Assembly: GCF_033807575.1 (NCBI RefSeq)
Contig: NC_084716.1
Coordinates: 4,650,001 to 4,714,000 of the forward strand
Length of the DNA stretch: 64,000 bases
Direction: 5' to 3'
DNA from: Cydia pomonella
Lineage: Eukaryota > Arthropoda > Insecta > Lepidoptera > Tortricidae
This document shows positions 9,953 through 20,956 of the stretch, piece after piece. A program made the translations under genes and the position numbers. Below the pieces are notes generated by a model that searched no databases, was not told the DNA's origin, and saw nothing but the letters and a program-made list of their open reading frames with translations. The stretch's first letter is position 1, and every line of letters starts with the position of its first letter.

Positions 9953-10647
9953 TTTTGAGGTTACTAAATTGGAAATGATTATAGTTACAGAAGTTTTACA
10001 TAATTGACAAATATTGAACTCAAAAATTTCAGCTTATCTGATACTACGTAACATAATAAGATTTTTTTACTTGTTACACTGAGTGAAATTTTTGGGCGCA
10101 ACCTTTTCAGATCAAAAATTGTAAAACATTAAGAAACCTACTTTACCTTATGTCGCTAATTTATCATAGCATCAGTTTTGTTTGTAATTTTAAGGTTAGA
10201 CTGACACGTTGTGAAACAAGTAGATTTAAATTTTTATTTAAGGTTTTTAAACAATTGTAACTGTAATAATTATGAAACGTGATATGTAACTTTTGTAACA
10301 TGTGTACTTTTTAATTTAACTTTGACTTATATATAAAACGCAATATTTTGGTAACTATTAATTTATTTATTGATTCCATGATTCGCATTCAAAACTTGCT
10401 AATGAAAACAAATGTTCAATGAAGATTTGTTTCAGTTTTCGTAGATGCGCATCAAATTATTTCCCAGTTACACTAAAGTAAATTCCAAAAAACGTGTTCT
10501 TACATTGTAAAAATTGTGAACTGTAAAAGTATGAATACAAGAATAATTTTCTCTGGCTATCTGCCCGTTCTAAAAGAAATTAATTGGCACTTGATACTGT
10601 CCATTAGAAACACGCTGTAAAACGCCACGCTCGAACATCTGGGAAAT
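9953..10647. other. AT-rich stretch without recognisable gene
   Basis: Only short stop-rich frames are present. The last part forms the left flank of the LTR retrotransposon. I see no coding or terminal-repeat signal in it. Confidence 0.6.
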
Positions 10648-10651
10648 AACC

Positions 10652-12367
10652 TGTAGCGATGCTACGTATTTGCCTAGGATAAATACATGTTTTTCCATAC
10701 AAGATAACCGGTACAACATGACTGTCGCATTTCCAACAAAATAACATACACCAGAGTATGACACTTATGTAAAACTATAATGTACCTTCTCAGCTGTAGG
10801 TTGATTAGCATATCCTGCTTCCTGGTTAACTGGTTTCGAAGAAACAAGTCTAAAGAGTATGCCACTTGAACGGAACTTGTCACCCGGATTGCGCGGAGGT
10901 TGTTGAACCAAACCTGGCTTCATGCATATCAAAATGATCCTCCTGGTTTACCCTAACTGCTCAAATAGGTCACATCCTAATTTAATTAGTATTTTAGAAT
11001 CATTTTCGGAATTTTTATGAAACATAAATAGAGATTATGAAAGTGTCAAAAGGTTGAAATTTTTGACAGGAGAACTGTCAGAGAGTAGACTATGCGTTTA
11101 GTTACCGCATCGGAAAGAAGGTATTCTGAATGAAACAAGGTAGAAAACGTATGATAAAAATATAATTATTAGTAATTATTATTAACCACTTAAAATATTA
11201 CAAGTATTAATGAGCATTGATATTTTTTCGAGAGTCATATGATTTGGAAAAGGTTTAAGTTGGTTTGACGTTTGATGCGTCGATATGGATCGAAACGGAG
11301 GGCGGGGGATTTTTCTAGAATCGACGATGGATGTGTCAGTTGGTACTGGGGCACGCTAGCAGTTATACAGCTCCCAATTGAATATCGAAATAAACCGCCT
11401 CGCCCCCTTCCGCCGCCTGCCCTGGCCGGTGGAGGATTGGGATATATGTAAAGTGCGCCGTGTGTGTGTGTTGTGCGCGAAAAGGGCGTAGCCCACTGAG
11501 TGCTTTCCGTGCCGCCGGCGTGCGCAAGCATGGCCGACGGTCGTGTTGCTCCGAGCGCCGTTGCGCGCTCCCTGATGTGCTGAGCGTCGTGGGGACGCTG
11601 GTTTTCACCGCAGGGCGCAGTCTTCAAGGCCTGTGGACTGCGTGCCGCCCGGCGATCCCGAGGTGCTTCACACAAGCCTCCCCCTTCACTTGCGTGGCCT
11701 GTCGACTCCGAGGCGCGTCACGTTGGCGCCACCATCAAGCCGTAGGGCACGGCCCTGACCCGCGAGCCGTGTGTCGGACAGCCGAGCCGCGGTCCGACGA
11801 CCCCAAGGTCTCATCGCGCGGGTCCTTCTTGTGGAACTCCTGAGCGCCGCGGGTTGTTCTCGCCCGGACTTGCCAAAGCCGGAGCTTGAGGAACGCCTGT
11901 CGCCCACCGTCAGCGATCCGCCTGCTGCGTTAAACACCAGCGGGCCTGTGGATGATAGCTACGTTCGGTACCCGTGAGTGCACTAGACTTTTATCCCAGG
12001 TTTTGGCCAAAACCCCGCGTCTCGTCCTTCTCGCGATCGTAGATTAAGCTTTACTATAGTGTCACCCCACAACCGCCGACAGTTTAGGGAAACTGATTGT
12101 ATTCTGAGCAGCGCCCGCCCTAAAGCGGAGTGCATTGTAGTAGTTAGCGAATTGTATTAAATTGCATGTCATATATTTGGTCTTATCTTTTCAATATCCT
12201 ATTAAGTTCCCATTAACCAGGTTAGAGTAACAAGAGGACCCTTGCACTCCAAAAGTGAAATGTTTTACTGCGGATCTTATCCGAGGCATCACTTCCATTA
12301 ATCATAAAGACATCTTAAAAACCTTATTATTTCTCATACACAACAACATTATTTTTTATATACGACA
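10652..12367 (+). repeat. 5' LTR
   Basis: The LTR is 1716 bp, with TG...CA ends. It has an AT-rich outer third, a strikingly GC-rich core (about 11390-11960) and an AT-rich end. The same sequence recurs 7343 bases downstream. The core holds open frames on both strands that are repeated exactly in the other LTR. They look like a by-product of GC content, not genes. Confidence 0.95.
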
Positions 12368-12368
12368 A

Positions 12369-12386
12369 TGGCGCCCGGAAAAAAGT
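12369..12386 (+). promoter_or_regulatory. Primer-binding site
   Basis: TGGCGCCCGGAA begins two bases after the 5' LTR. TGG at the LTR boundary matches the CCA end of a tRNA primer. The exact tRNA cannot be named from the sequence alone. Confidence 0.7.
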
Positions 12387-12738
12387 TTTAAATATCAACC
12401 TGGTTGCTGTGAGCTTGGGAGAAGATAAATGTATAAAATTAGTATCAGTTAAAAAAAAAAAGAATTAAATGCAATTATTGGTCTTAAAAAATACAATACT
12501 ATTTAATTTGTAACTTTACTTGTGACAGAGTAGCAAATTTATTATTTATTGTAATTATTATTAGGCTACACTATGAATAGTTAGCATAGCGTTTAGCCAC
12601 AAATTATTTTTTCTACCACGCTCCAGTCGAGAGCATAGTGGTAGTTTACTTCAATACTTCACATATCTACCGAAGTGTTATTAGCTTATAATACTTAGGT
12701 GCACACCCTGACACAAGTAAAGCAGCAATCTTACCGAC

Positions 12739-13503
12739 ATGTCGGACGAGGAAGGGGACGAATTCCATGATACAGGTGCGAGGGAAGTCAAATCCCCCAC
12801 CACTACTCGTGAATTAACAGGATTCAATCCTTCGTATGTCAATACACGACCGCGGGGTGCTGCTGCAGACGCCCACCCACCCGGCCCATCCACGCCAAAA
12901 CTACTAGAGTCTATTTTACCATATTTGGGGGCTCCGGGCCTTGTCCGTCAAACCAACTCAACCTTAACAGGGGCAGTCACTACAACCCCTACGACGGGGA
13001 CTACAGGCAGTACAGAACGCATCGTGCATGTATTGCGCGAGGACCATTTGCGGTCGTGGAATTTGAAATTTTCAGGTGACTCAGATGTCACCGACTTCTT
13101 CCTTAGGATTGATGACTACAGACGTAGCCGAGACACTCCGGAGCGCAAAGTGCTTAAATGTTTTGCAGATTTACTAAGCGGTAAAGCCTTAGATTACTAT
13201 AGGCACATACGCGACGGAGTCTCCTCGTTGTCGGAGTTGCAAGATCTTTTCAGATCGTTTTTTACATCGATAGACAATGATTATACTTTAGAAAAAACTA
13301 TTCGAGAACACCCACAATCACCAGGCCAGTCATTACATTTTTACATATTGGAGATGCAAACTATGAATGCGCGGCTGACAACAAAATTATCAGAAACAAC
13401 CTTACTGCAGATACCACTTAAATTAAACATAACATTTTGCCATCATATGGGCACCTGTTGGCTGTCGACGACTCGAATAGCATCCAAAATCTTATTGCTA
13501 TAG
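12739..13503 (+). pseudogene. gag: gag, capsid-region frame (frameshifted)
   Basis: This 254-residue frame starts at ATG 12739. A Pro/Thr-rich N-terminus (residues 1-90) is followed by a retrotransposon gag domain at about 105-225 (LRSWNLKFSGDSDVTDFFLR, then LSGKALDYY). It would form the particle shell. From about 13425 the natural continuation (NILPSYGHLLAVDD) lies in another frame. A surplus of four bases around CTTAAATTAAACAT would explain this. The last 25 residues of the frame are therefore spurious. Programmed frameshifting at this site is less likely because it would fall inside the capsid domain. Confidence 0.8.
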
Positions 13504-13832
13504 GCAAACGTTTTGAAGCTTATTCAGGCTTACCTGGGTCTACAAATAATTCCAAAACAACAAAACAAATAAAACAAATTAACGAAATTAAAACTTATAA
13601 TCAGAGAAATTTCAAGAGCAATAATACACAAAGACAGGTAAATAATAAAAACAACCAACTTACTTGTAAAAAATGTAAAAAATCGGGACATTCATACCAA
13701 CAATGCCGCACTATTCCAGGCATTGTTTGCTTTCAGTGCGGTCAGAAAAATGTGCTTACAAGCACTTGCCACAAATGTAATCCTGCCAAGGGCAGACCAG
13801 CGCCGGAAGCAGACAATGCCCAAAAAAACTAA
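13437..13832 (+). pseudogene. gag: gag, nucleocapsid part with zinc knuckles
   Basis: This 131-residue frame completes gag. It has a capsid tail (SNSIQNLIAIGKRFEAY), a Lys/Asn-rich linker, then a true CCHC knuckle CKKCKKSGHSYQQC (about residues 79-92). A second knuckle (CFQCGQKNVLTSTCHKC) has Val at the His position. It should bind element RNA. It is separated from the capsid frame by the indel near 13425. Confidence 0.8.
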
Positions 13833-13882
13833 ATAGACCAGGAGCCATCAAAACAATATCAAACACACTATATTTAGGTGCG

Positions 13883-16800
13883 GTGACTCCTGGTGTAAAG
13901 GCGGTTGAAGGAGATAACCGAATTTACATTGATTTTGAGGTACGAGAACGAATATATACAGGTCTAATGGACTCAGGAGCAAATTTAAGTATAATAGGGA
14001 ACAATTACCATAAACATTTCTTAAATTTAGGATTTGATTTAATAAATTACACTACAACTGCGACTTGTGCAAACCGTTCTGTCGTTGAGGTCATAGGTAA
14101 AATCCTATTACCAATCAATTTCAGAGGGATGCTTTATAATATAATGTTTATGGTAATCCCAGAAGTATCTGATGACTTCATTTTTGGCATGGATTCTATA
14201 TTAACACTAGAATTAATAGATATTTTTAAATTAAAAGATATTCACCTTCTAAAAAGGAAAACATCACTTAGGCCGGAGTCACTAAAAACATTATGTGCCA
14301 TAGTGCCAAAACATGATCTCTCCCCTCTCGAATCAATTAAATTGGACAAAGTAATAAATGAATTTAAGTCAATCAGTACAGAGGAGCGAGGTCTGGGTAA
14401 AACATCTCTAGTAGAGCACAAGATCACAACAACGGGGCCACCTATAAAACAACGATATTATCCGCTTTCACCGGTTAAACTGAAGGCTTTAAATGACGAA
14501 GTAGACCGGATGCTTCAGCTGGGCGTGATAGCACCATCTAAATCACCATGGTCTAACCCCGTTGTTATGACCCCAAAAAAAGACGGTTCCTGGAGATTTT
14601 GTTTAGACGCCAGGAAACTTAACGACGTCACAGTCAAGGACTCATATCCTGTACCATACATTAATTCAATTTTAGATAATTTACGTGGCACACGTTATTT
14701 AAGCTCAATCGACTTGTCGGCGGCTTACTGGCAAATTTCTTTATGTGACTCCGACAACGTCGACGGCTCCGGCACGTCATGTCAAAAATGTGCATTTGTG
14801 GTACCAAACCGCGGACTATTTGAATTTAAACGCGTCCCGTTCGGTATCTCGAACGCGGGCTGTGAATTACAACGTTTGGTAGACTCTCTTTTTCACCATA
14901 AATACGGCGAGAAGATATTTGCATATTGTGACGACCTTCTCATAGCCACCAATTCGTTTGAAGAGCATATCGTTATTTTAAATGACGTTTTTCAAGCTTT
15001 AAGCAAGGCAGGTCTAACTATAAATTTTAGTAAGTGCGAATTTTGCAAATCAGAGCTTAGGTACCTTGGATACATAGTCGGTTCACAAGGTCTACTAACA
15101 GATCCACAAAAGCTAGATAGCATTAAAAATTTCCCGCGCCCAACAACCGCTAAGCAACTACGCGCATTTATAGGGCTCTGTTCTTATTACCGACGATTCG
15201 TGGCAAATTTTTCAACTATCATAGCCCCGATGACAACTTTAATTGGCAAGAAGAAGGGTAGAGACACCGTAGACTGGACAGTGGAAGCAGAGAGGTCATT
15301 CCTAGCGCTTAAAGAAGCCCTCACCCAGGCTCCGGTGCTCGCCTGCCCTGATTTTTCCAAACCATTCCAGATCCATTCAGATGCATCAAGCGTCGGCATC
15401 GGGAGCGTACTTATTCAGGAATTAAGCGGTATAGAACACCCTGTAGCTTTTTATTCTAGGTTGCTTACGAAAACCGAACGAAATTACAGCACAACCGAAC
15501 GTGAACTCCTAGCATTAGTGGACTCAATAAATCATTTTAGACCGTACATAGAAGGTAGCCGCTTTGTGGTGGTCACCGACCATATGTCGCTAAAGTGGCT
15601 CAAAACGCTAAACAACCCTTCAGGTCGTTTGGCGCGATGGGCAATGCAGTTATCTTGTTTTGACTTTGAAATTAGACATAAAAAAGGCTCCATGCACGTA
15701 GTACCAGACGTTTTGTCACGTATTGAGGCAGTAATATTCGAAGGAGGTTGCAGTTCTAAAGATAATTGGTATAATAAATTATTTAAAAATGTAGAAACTA
15801 ACCCAGTATTTCATAAAAACTATCAAATAAAAAATAAAGTACTATTTAGATATTCAAAACCAATATCAAATTTACAGACCGAAAATAATTGGAAAATAGT
15901 TTTGCCTAGAGAATTAATACCAGAATGCATTAAAGAAAATCATGAAAAACTAACAGTACATCCTGGCACATTTAAAACTTTATCAAAAATTAAAGAAAAC
16001 TATTTTTGGAAAGGCATGTATGCAGACGTGAAAAATTATGTGGCCACGTGTGAGAAGTGTAAAGCATACAAACACTCAAATCAGCCTCCACATGGGCACA
16101 TGACAAACCAGAAAAAGGTTAATAAACCTATACACACTCTATCTATCGACCTAATAGGTCCTTTAGTACAATCATATTCTGGTCACGTCTACATACTATC
16201 TATAGTTGATGTATTTACAAAATATTGTTGGATTCACCCACTTAGAACTGCAACAACTAAAACAGTAACTACATTTATAGAATCAGAAATTTTAAATAAA
16301 GAGGGAATCCCATGTGTTTTAATCTGCGACAACGCAACAATATTCCAAAGTAAACAATTTAAAGATTTTTGTGCCACACACTCAATACCAAGGATATTTT
16401 ATAACGCATATTACGCACCTCAATCTAATACAGTAGAACGCTTTAATCAAACTATTGAGACCTGCCTAGCTATTTTAGTAGGACAAGACCAAAGGAACTG
16501 GTCCAAGTACCTACCGCAAATCCAGCTATCTTTGAATAGCACTATTAATATTGTAACGGGGCATACACCATTCTTGTTGGCAAAGGGGCGAGAGATGATG
16601 ACGGATGGCATGCTGCATTCCATTAGGGGCGGTATTCCAAATTCGTTAGACGACCTCCAAATTTCCAACCGGTCCGACAGAGCAACTGCTCTCAATGAGA
16701 TGGCAGATATCTTCCAGCGCGTCACTGATGCTTTGACCAAAGCGTACAAACAAAACGCGGTACGATATAACCTGCGCCGTAAGGAACTACGGTTAAGCGT

Positions 16801-17008
16801 AGGCGATATCGTATGGAGGCGTAATTTTGTACAGTCAAATGCAGCACACTTCTTCTCCGCAAAATTGGCACCGCGCTTCCTGAAATGCAAAGTCATTAAG
16901 AAGCATTCGGATGTCGTATATGATCTTCAGGAGATAGACACGGGTAAAATTGGAAAGTATCATGTCAAGGACATAATTAAAGTCCCACAAGGTGTATGTC
17001 ACACGTAA
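13883..17008 (+). CDS. pol: pol: protease, RT, RNase H, integrase
   Basis: A long 1041-residue frame. Protease: LMDSGANLSII near residue 30. RT (about 190-370): SSIDLSAAYWQISL and the catalytic YCDDLL. RNase H (about 460-590): HSDASSVGIG, YSTTERELLAL and VVTDH. Integrase: His-rich zinc region (HPGTFKTLSKIKENY, then CEKCK), catalytic Asp in LSIDLIG, Asp in LICDNA and Glu in NTVERFNQ. A GPY/F-like module lies at the end (VGDIVWRRNF to YHVKDIIKV). All expected catalytic residues are present and no stop interrupts it. It has no ATG at its head and was probably made by frameshift from gag or is cut from a longer frame. Its integrity, beside broken gag, suggests a young copy that could be helped in trans. 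Confidence 0.93.
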   Translation: MTPGVKAVEGDNRIYIDFEVRERIYTGLMDSGANLSIIGNNYHKHFLNLGFDLINYTTTATCANRSVVEVIGKILLPINFRGMLYNIMFMVIPEVSDDFIFGMDSILTLELIDIFKLKDIHLLKRKTSLRPESLKTLCAIVPKHDLSPLESIKLDKVINEFKSISTEERGLGKTSLVEHKITTTGPPIKQRYYPLSPVKLKALNDEVDRMLQLGVIAPSKSPWSNPVVMTPKKDGSWRFCLDARKLNDVTVKDSYPVPYINSILDNLRGTRYLSSIDLSAAYWQISLCDSDNVDGSGTSCQKCAFVVPNRGLFEFKRVPFGISNAGCELQRLVDSLFHHKYGEKIFAYCDDLLIATNSFEEHIVILNDVFQALSKAGLTINFSKCEFCKSELRYLGYIVGSQGLLTDPQKLDSIKNFPRPTTAKQLRAFIGLCSYYRRFVANFSTIIAPMTTLIGKKKGRDTVDWTVEAERSFLALKEALTQAPVLACPDFSKPFQIHSDASSVGIGSVLIQELSGIEHPVAFYSRLLTKTERNYSTTERELLALVDSINHFRPYIEGSRFVVVTDHMSLKWLKTLNNPSGRLARWAMQLSCFDFEIRHKKGSMHVVPDVLSRIEAVIFEGGCSSKDNWYNKLFKNVETNPVFHKNYQIKNKVLFRYSKPISNLQTENNWKIVLPRELIPECIKENHEKLTVHPGTFKTLSKIKENYFWKGMYADVKNYVATCEKCKAYKHSNQPPHGHMTNQKKVNKPIHTLSIDLIGPLVQSYSGHVYILSIVDVFTKYCWIHPLRTATTKTVTTFIESEILNKEGIPCVLICDNATIFQSKQFKDFCATHSIPRIFYNAYYAPQSNTVERFNQTIETCLAILVGQDQRNWSKYLPQIQLSLNSTINIVTGHTPFLLAKGREMMTDGMLHSIRGGIPNSLDDLQISNRSDRATALNEMADIFQRVTDALTKAYKQNAVRYNLRRKELRLSVGDIVWRRNFVQSNAAHFFSAKLAPRFLKCKVIKKHSDVVYDLQEIDTGKIGKYHVKDIIKVPQGVCHT

Positions 17009-17979
17009 CAATTTATTTTATATTATTAGGGCATACTAAGATTTAGCCCATTCTTTTTTTTCAAGCATACATGCTTCTTTGACCCAACTGGTCAACATTT
17101 GTTCCAAGCATTTCCTAGGAAATCAAATTTTATAAGTAACTACATACCCTAAGGGCCCAGGGTGACTCAATTATGGTGGATATAATACACTAAGTAGGAC
17201 ATGGAAAAGAAAACCAAGTTTTTCTTTTTCAATTAATGCAAGCCCATTGGCTGCATATAGGAGTTTGATTTAAGTGCGGGTAACAAGTAACTTCCACTAT
17301 TGCTAGTAAAAGTAATAAATAAAAACTACCAACTAGTAACCACATTATATTAGGGTACTAGTGGCTTTGTATTTGTAGGAATATAGGCATAGCAGAGCAT
17401 GCTATAGTAAAACATAACTATTAGTATATCAATAGGTAGCATTACATTAGGAATAGAAATACATGTAATATACTAATTAATTAGAATAAATTAGCCTAAT
17501 CAAAGATAACTAATATTTTTGTTAGCATTAAAAGATATCAATTAGCCTCAAAATGAGAGTTAGCTCATTATTAACTATAGCGACTACATTATACAACTTA
17601 AGACTATTTAAAAGGAAATCTAGGTTATATTTTTTAGTTGGGTAGCAGAAACCACAGTGTGGTGGCCACACGCTGTGATTTCTAATGTGAAACACGTGAT
17701 AGTCATAATCTGACCACAGCATAGTGTTAAGAGGTATACGTCTACGTTATAGTTCTAGAACATAATATAGGTAAATTAAAGATAAATATTAAGTAGCATA
17801 CTAAATAAATAAATATAGGTTTAGTGTCAAACGATAATAAATATGGAGCGCATGTATATGTCCGCATGTATAGTTAACGTCCTACTGGACCAGATGATTT
17901 TTTGGGAAAAGATTTTTTTTTTTTTTTTTTTCTCCGGTTACCCCGGCTGCCTCGGTTAAGCCGCGCTTAACCTCTTTGC

Positions 17980-17994
17980 CGAGAGAGGGGATAT
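17980..17994 (+). promoter_or_regulatory. Polypurine tract
   Basis: The purine-rich GAGAGAGGGGATAT directly precedes the TGTAGC start of the 3' LTR and should prime plus-strand synthesis. The preceding 17009-17979 is untranslated and includes an 18-base T run near 17920. Confidence 0.7.
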
Positions 17995-19710
17995 TGTAGC
18001 GATGCTACGTATTTGCCTAGGATAAATACATGTTTTTCCATACAAGATAACCGGTACAACATGACTGTCGCATTTCCAACAAAATAACATACACCAGAGT
18101 ATGACACTTATGTAAAACTATAATGTACCTTCTCAGCTGTAGGTTGATTAGCATATCCTGCTTCCTGGTTAACTGGTTTCGAAGAAACAAGTCTAAAGAG
18201 TATGCCACTTGAACGGAACTTGTCACCCGGATTGCGCGGAGGTTGTTGAACCAAACCTGGCTTCATGCATATCAAAATGATCCTCCTGGTTTACCCTAAC
18301 TGCTCAAATAGGTCACATCCTAATTTAATTAGTATTTTAGAATCATTTTCGGAATTTTTATGAAACATAAATAGAGATTATGAAAGTGTCAAAAGGTTGA
18401 AATTTTTGACAGGAGAACTGTCAGAGAGTAGACTATGCGTTTAGTTACCGCATCGGAAAGAAGGTATTCTGAATGAAACAAGGTAGAAAACGTATGATAA
18501 AAATATAATTATTAGTAATTATTATTAACCACTTAAAATATTACAAGTATTAATGAGCATTGATATTTTTTCGAGAGTCATATGATTTGGAAAAGGTTTA
18601 AGTTGGTTTGACGTTTGATGCGTCGATATGGATCGAAACGGAGGGCGGGGGATTTTTCTAGAATCGACGATGGATGTGTCAGTTGGTACTGGGGCACGCT
18701 AGCAGTTATACAGCTCCCAATTGAATATCGAAATAAACCGCCTCGCCCCCTTCCGCCGCCTGCCCTGGCCGGTGGAGGATTGGGATATATGTAAAGTGCG
18801 CCGTGTGTGTGTGTTGTGCGCGAAAAGGGCGTAGCCCACTGAGTGCTTTCCGTGCCGCCGGCGTGCGCAAGCATGGCCGACGGTCGTGTTGCTCCGAGCG
18901 CCGTTGCGCGCTCCCTGATGTGCTGAGCGTCGTGGGGACGCTGGTTTTCACCGCAGGGCGCAGTCTTCAAGGCCTGTGGACTGCGTGCCGCCCGGCGATC
19001 CCGAGGTGCTTCACACAAGCCTCCCCCTTCACTTGCGTGGCCTGTCGACTCCGAGGCGCGTCACGTTGGCGCCACCATCAAGCCGTAGGGCACGGCCCTG
19101 ACCCGCGAGCCGTGTGTCGGACAGCCGAGCCGCGGTCCGACGACCCCAAGGTCTCATCGCGCGGGTCCTTCTTGTGGAACTCCTGAGCGCCGCGGGTTGT
19201 TCTCGCCCGGACTTGCCAAAGCCGGAGCTTGAGGAACGCCTGTCGCCCACCGTCAGCGATCCGCCTGCTGCGTTAAACACCAGCGGGCCTGTGGATGATA
19301 GCTACGTTCGGTACCCGTGAGTGCACTAGACTTTTATCCCAGGTTTTGGCCAAAACCCCGCGTCTCGTCCTTCTCGCGATCGTAGATTAAGCTTTACTAT
19401 AGTGTCACCCCACAACCGCCGACAGTTTAGGGAAACTGATTGTATTCTGAGCAGCGCCCGCCCTAAAGCGGAGTGCATTGTAGTAGTTAGCGAATTGTAT
19501 TAAATTGCATGTCATATATTTGGTCTTATCTTTTCAATATCCTATTAAGTTCCCATTAACCAGGTTAGAGTAACAAGAGGACCCTTGCACTCCAAAAGTG
19601 AAATGTTTTACTGCGGATCTTATCCGAGGCATCACTTCCATTAATCATAAAGACATCTTAAAAACCTTATTATTTCTCATACACAACAACATTATTTTTT
19701 ATATACGACA
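17995..19710 (+). repeat. 3' LTR
   Basis: The second copy of the 1716-bp LTR appears identical to the 5' copy wherever I compared it, including the GC-rich core. It ends TACGACA and is followed by the AACC duplication. Confidence 0.95.
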
Positions 19711-20215
19711 AACCTCAAAAATCAATTTTGTAAGGATAAGGCCATCTGTATTGAGAAATTCGGCAAGAAGATATTAGTTTGGCAGGCAATCTGTCAATGC
19801 GGGATGCGGTCTAAAGCATTCTTTACCACAGAAAACTTGAACGCCGTATTATATCGCAAGGAGTGCTTGCAGAAAAGGCTGCTACCCTTCATCAAAAGGC
19901 ACAGGATACGGACTTTATTTTGGCCAGACTTGGCATCATGCCATTATTCTAAGGTCACACTAGAATGGTATAAAGCCAACAAAGTGGACGTAGTTCAAAA
20001 AGACATGAACCCGCCTAACTGCCCCGAAGTCCGGCCTATTGAAAGATACTGTGGGCTATAATGAAGCGGCACCTACAAAAAAATGTCAAAGCTGCAACGT
20101 CAGTCAATGACTTCAAGAAAAAGTGGAATAGGGCATCAGAAAAAGTGACAGACTTCGTCGTCCAAAATCTGATGAAGAATATAAAAAAGAAAGTCAGATT
20201 GCAAGCAAAATAAGT
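19711..20215 (+). pseudogene. DD37E Tc1/mariner-like transposase, C-terminal half
   Basis: The frame reads NQFCKDKAICIEKFGKKILV from the LTR boundary, then SKAFFTTENLNA. The second catalytic Asp is in LFWPDLASCHY (near 19925) and Glu in EVRPIERY (near 20043). Thirty-seven residues separate them, the DD37E spacing known from mosquito ITmD37E elements. One extra base at GATACTGTGG (near 20052) shifts the frame, and the true end (MKRHLQKNVKAATSVNDFKK to RLQAK) finishes at about 20213. The N-terminal part expected on the far side of the LTR element (before 10648) is not recognisable. Confidence 0.75.
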
Positions 20216-20543
20216 AGTTAACAGTGAATTCCTAAAAATAGTTTATTAAGAGGATGTTAAAGTTTGGTTTATTTTATGTTTTATTTTTATATATTACTCA
20301 GAATTAAAAAAATGCACCTTTCCAGTTGTCCACTATCATTCTGGCACGGTCCTTAAAACCGGGATACAAGGGTGGGGTGTTATCAGAACCTTGGACGAGT
20401 AAACCAGTATGGACCGGCCATTAACAGGCGTTCCCCTCTGCCAAAAAACCCCGGTCGCCGGTCATAGAGGTTATATAAAACTATATAGTTGCCGCACGTC
20501 ATGTGCCATTCAGCAAACGTCAGTGTAAGCGGAATTACAGGAG

Positions 20544-20625
20544 ATGAAAATGCCAAATGCAGCATGTTCTCGTGCAAAAACAGATACGAAAAATCTAGAC
20601 TACAAAAAAGATAAAGTTCCTTTTC
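20544..20625 (+). other. Possible THAP-like first exon
   Basis: ATG 20544 opens MKMPNAACSRAKTD and on to KKDKVPFHL, followed by a GTAAGT donor at about 20626. The PFHL before a splice resembles the FHxFP segment of THAP domains, but only one of the two expected early Cys residues is present. No matching second exon was identified. Confidence 0.25.
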
Positions 20626-20956
20626 ATCTGTAAGTACTATTTCATCTAAATATCATCAAATAGTGCACTAACTTTCCAAAAATCTAAAAAACATTTTCAA
20701 TCTGAAAGGGATAAATAAAAATTCATGGATTTATTCTTATACCATTATGTTGGAATAAGAATAAAATTTCTGTTTTTATTTTTATTCTTATTCGAATTGA
20801 TTTTTGCCCAACACTGTGTCTTCATGAGTTACTGCCTATAGAAGAAAACCAGGTCCCAGAAGAAGACTCGCAATCCACCAGAGCTTCGGCGCCATCTGGA
20901 GTCGCCAGTCCTATGTCGCATCAAGCAACCGCTACCCAAGGTTACACAAATTTCTC

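Larger units (their letters stand above)
10652..19710 (+). mobile_element. Complete Ty3/gypsy LTR retrotransposon (9059 bp)
   Basis: Two 1716-bp LTRs (10652-12367 and 17995-19710), each starting TGTAGCGATG and ending TACGACA, bound the element. The 4-base target AACC is duplicated at 10648-10651 and 19711-19714. Internal order is primer-binding site, gag, zinc knuckles, protease, RT, RNase H, integrase, a roughly 990-bp untranslated stretch, then the polypurine tract. There is no env-like frame. I found no mismatch between the LTRs on reading, so insertion is recent, although gag is broken. The RT-RNase H-integrase order and the GPY/F-like end place it in Ty3/gypsy. Confidence 0.95.

Noticed and set aside
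11235..11977. Open frames of 68-146 codons on both strands, repeated at 18578-19320
   Set aside because: They lie in the GC-rich LTR core, overlap one another on opposite strands and show no protein motif, so they are best explained by base composition.
13425..13440. Programmed gag frameshift site
   Set aside because: The shift falls inside the capsid domain, not after the nucleocapsid, and there is no slippery heptamer with a downstream structure. A small indel is simpler.
16447..16896. 149-codon frame antisense to pol
   Set aside because: A shadow of the integrase coding strand with no motif of its own.
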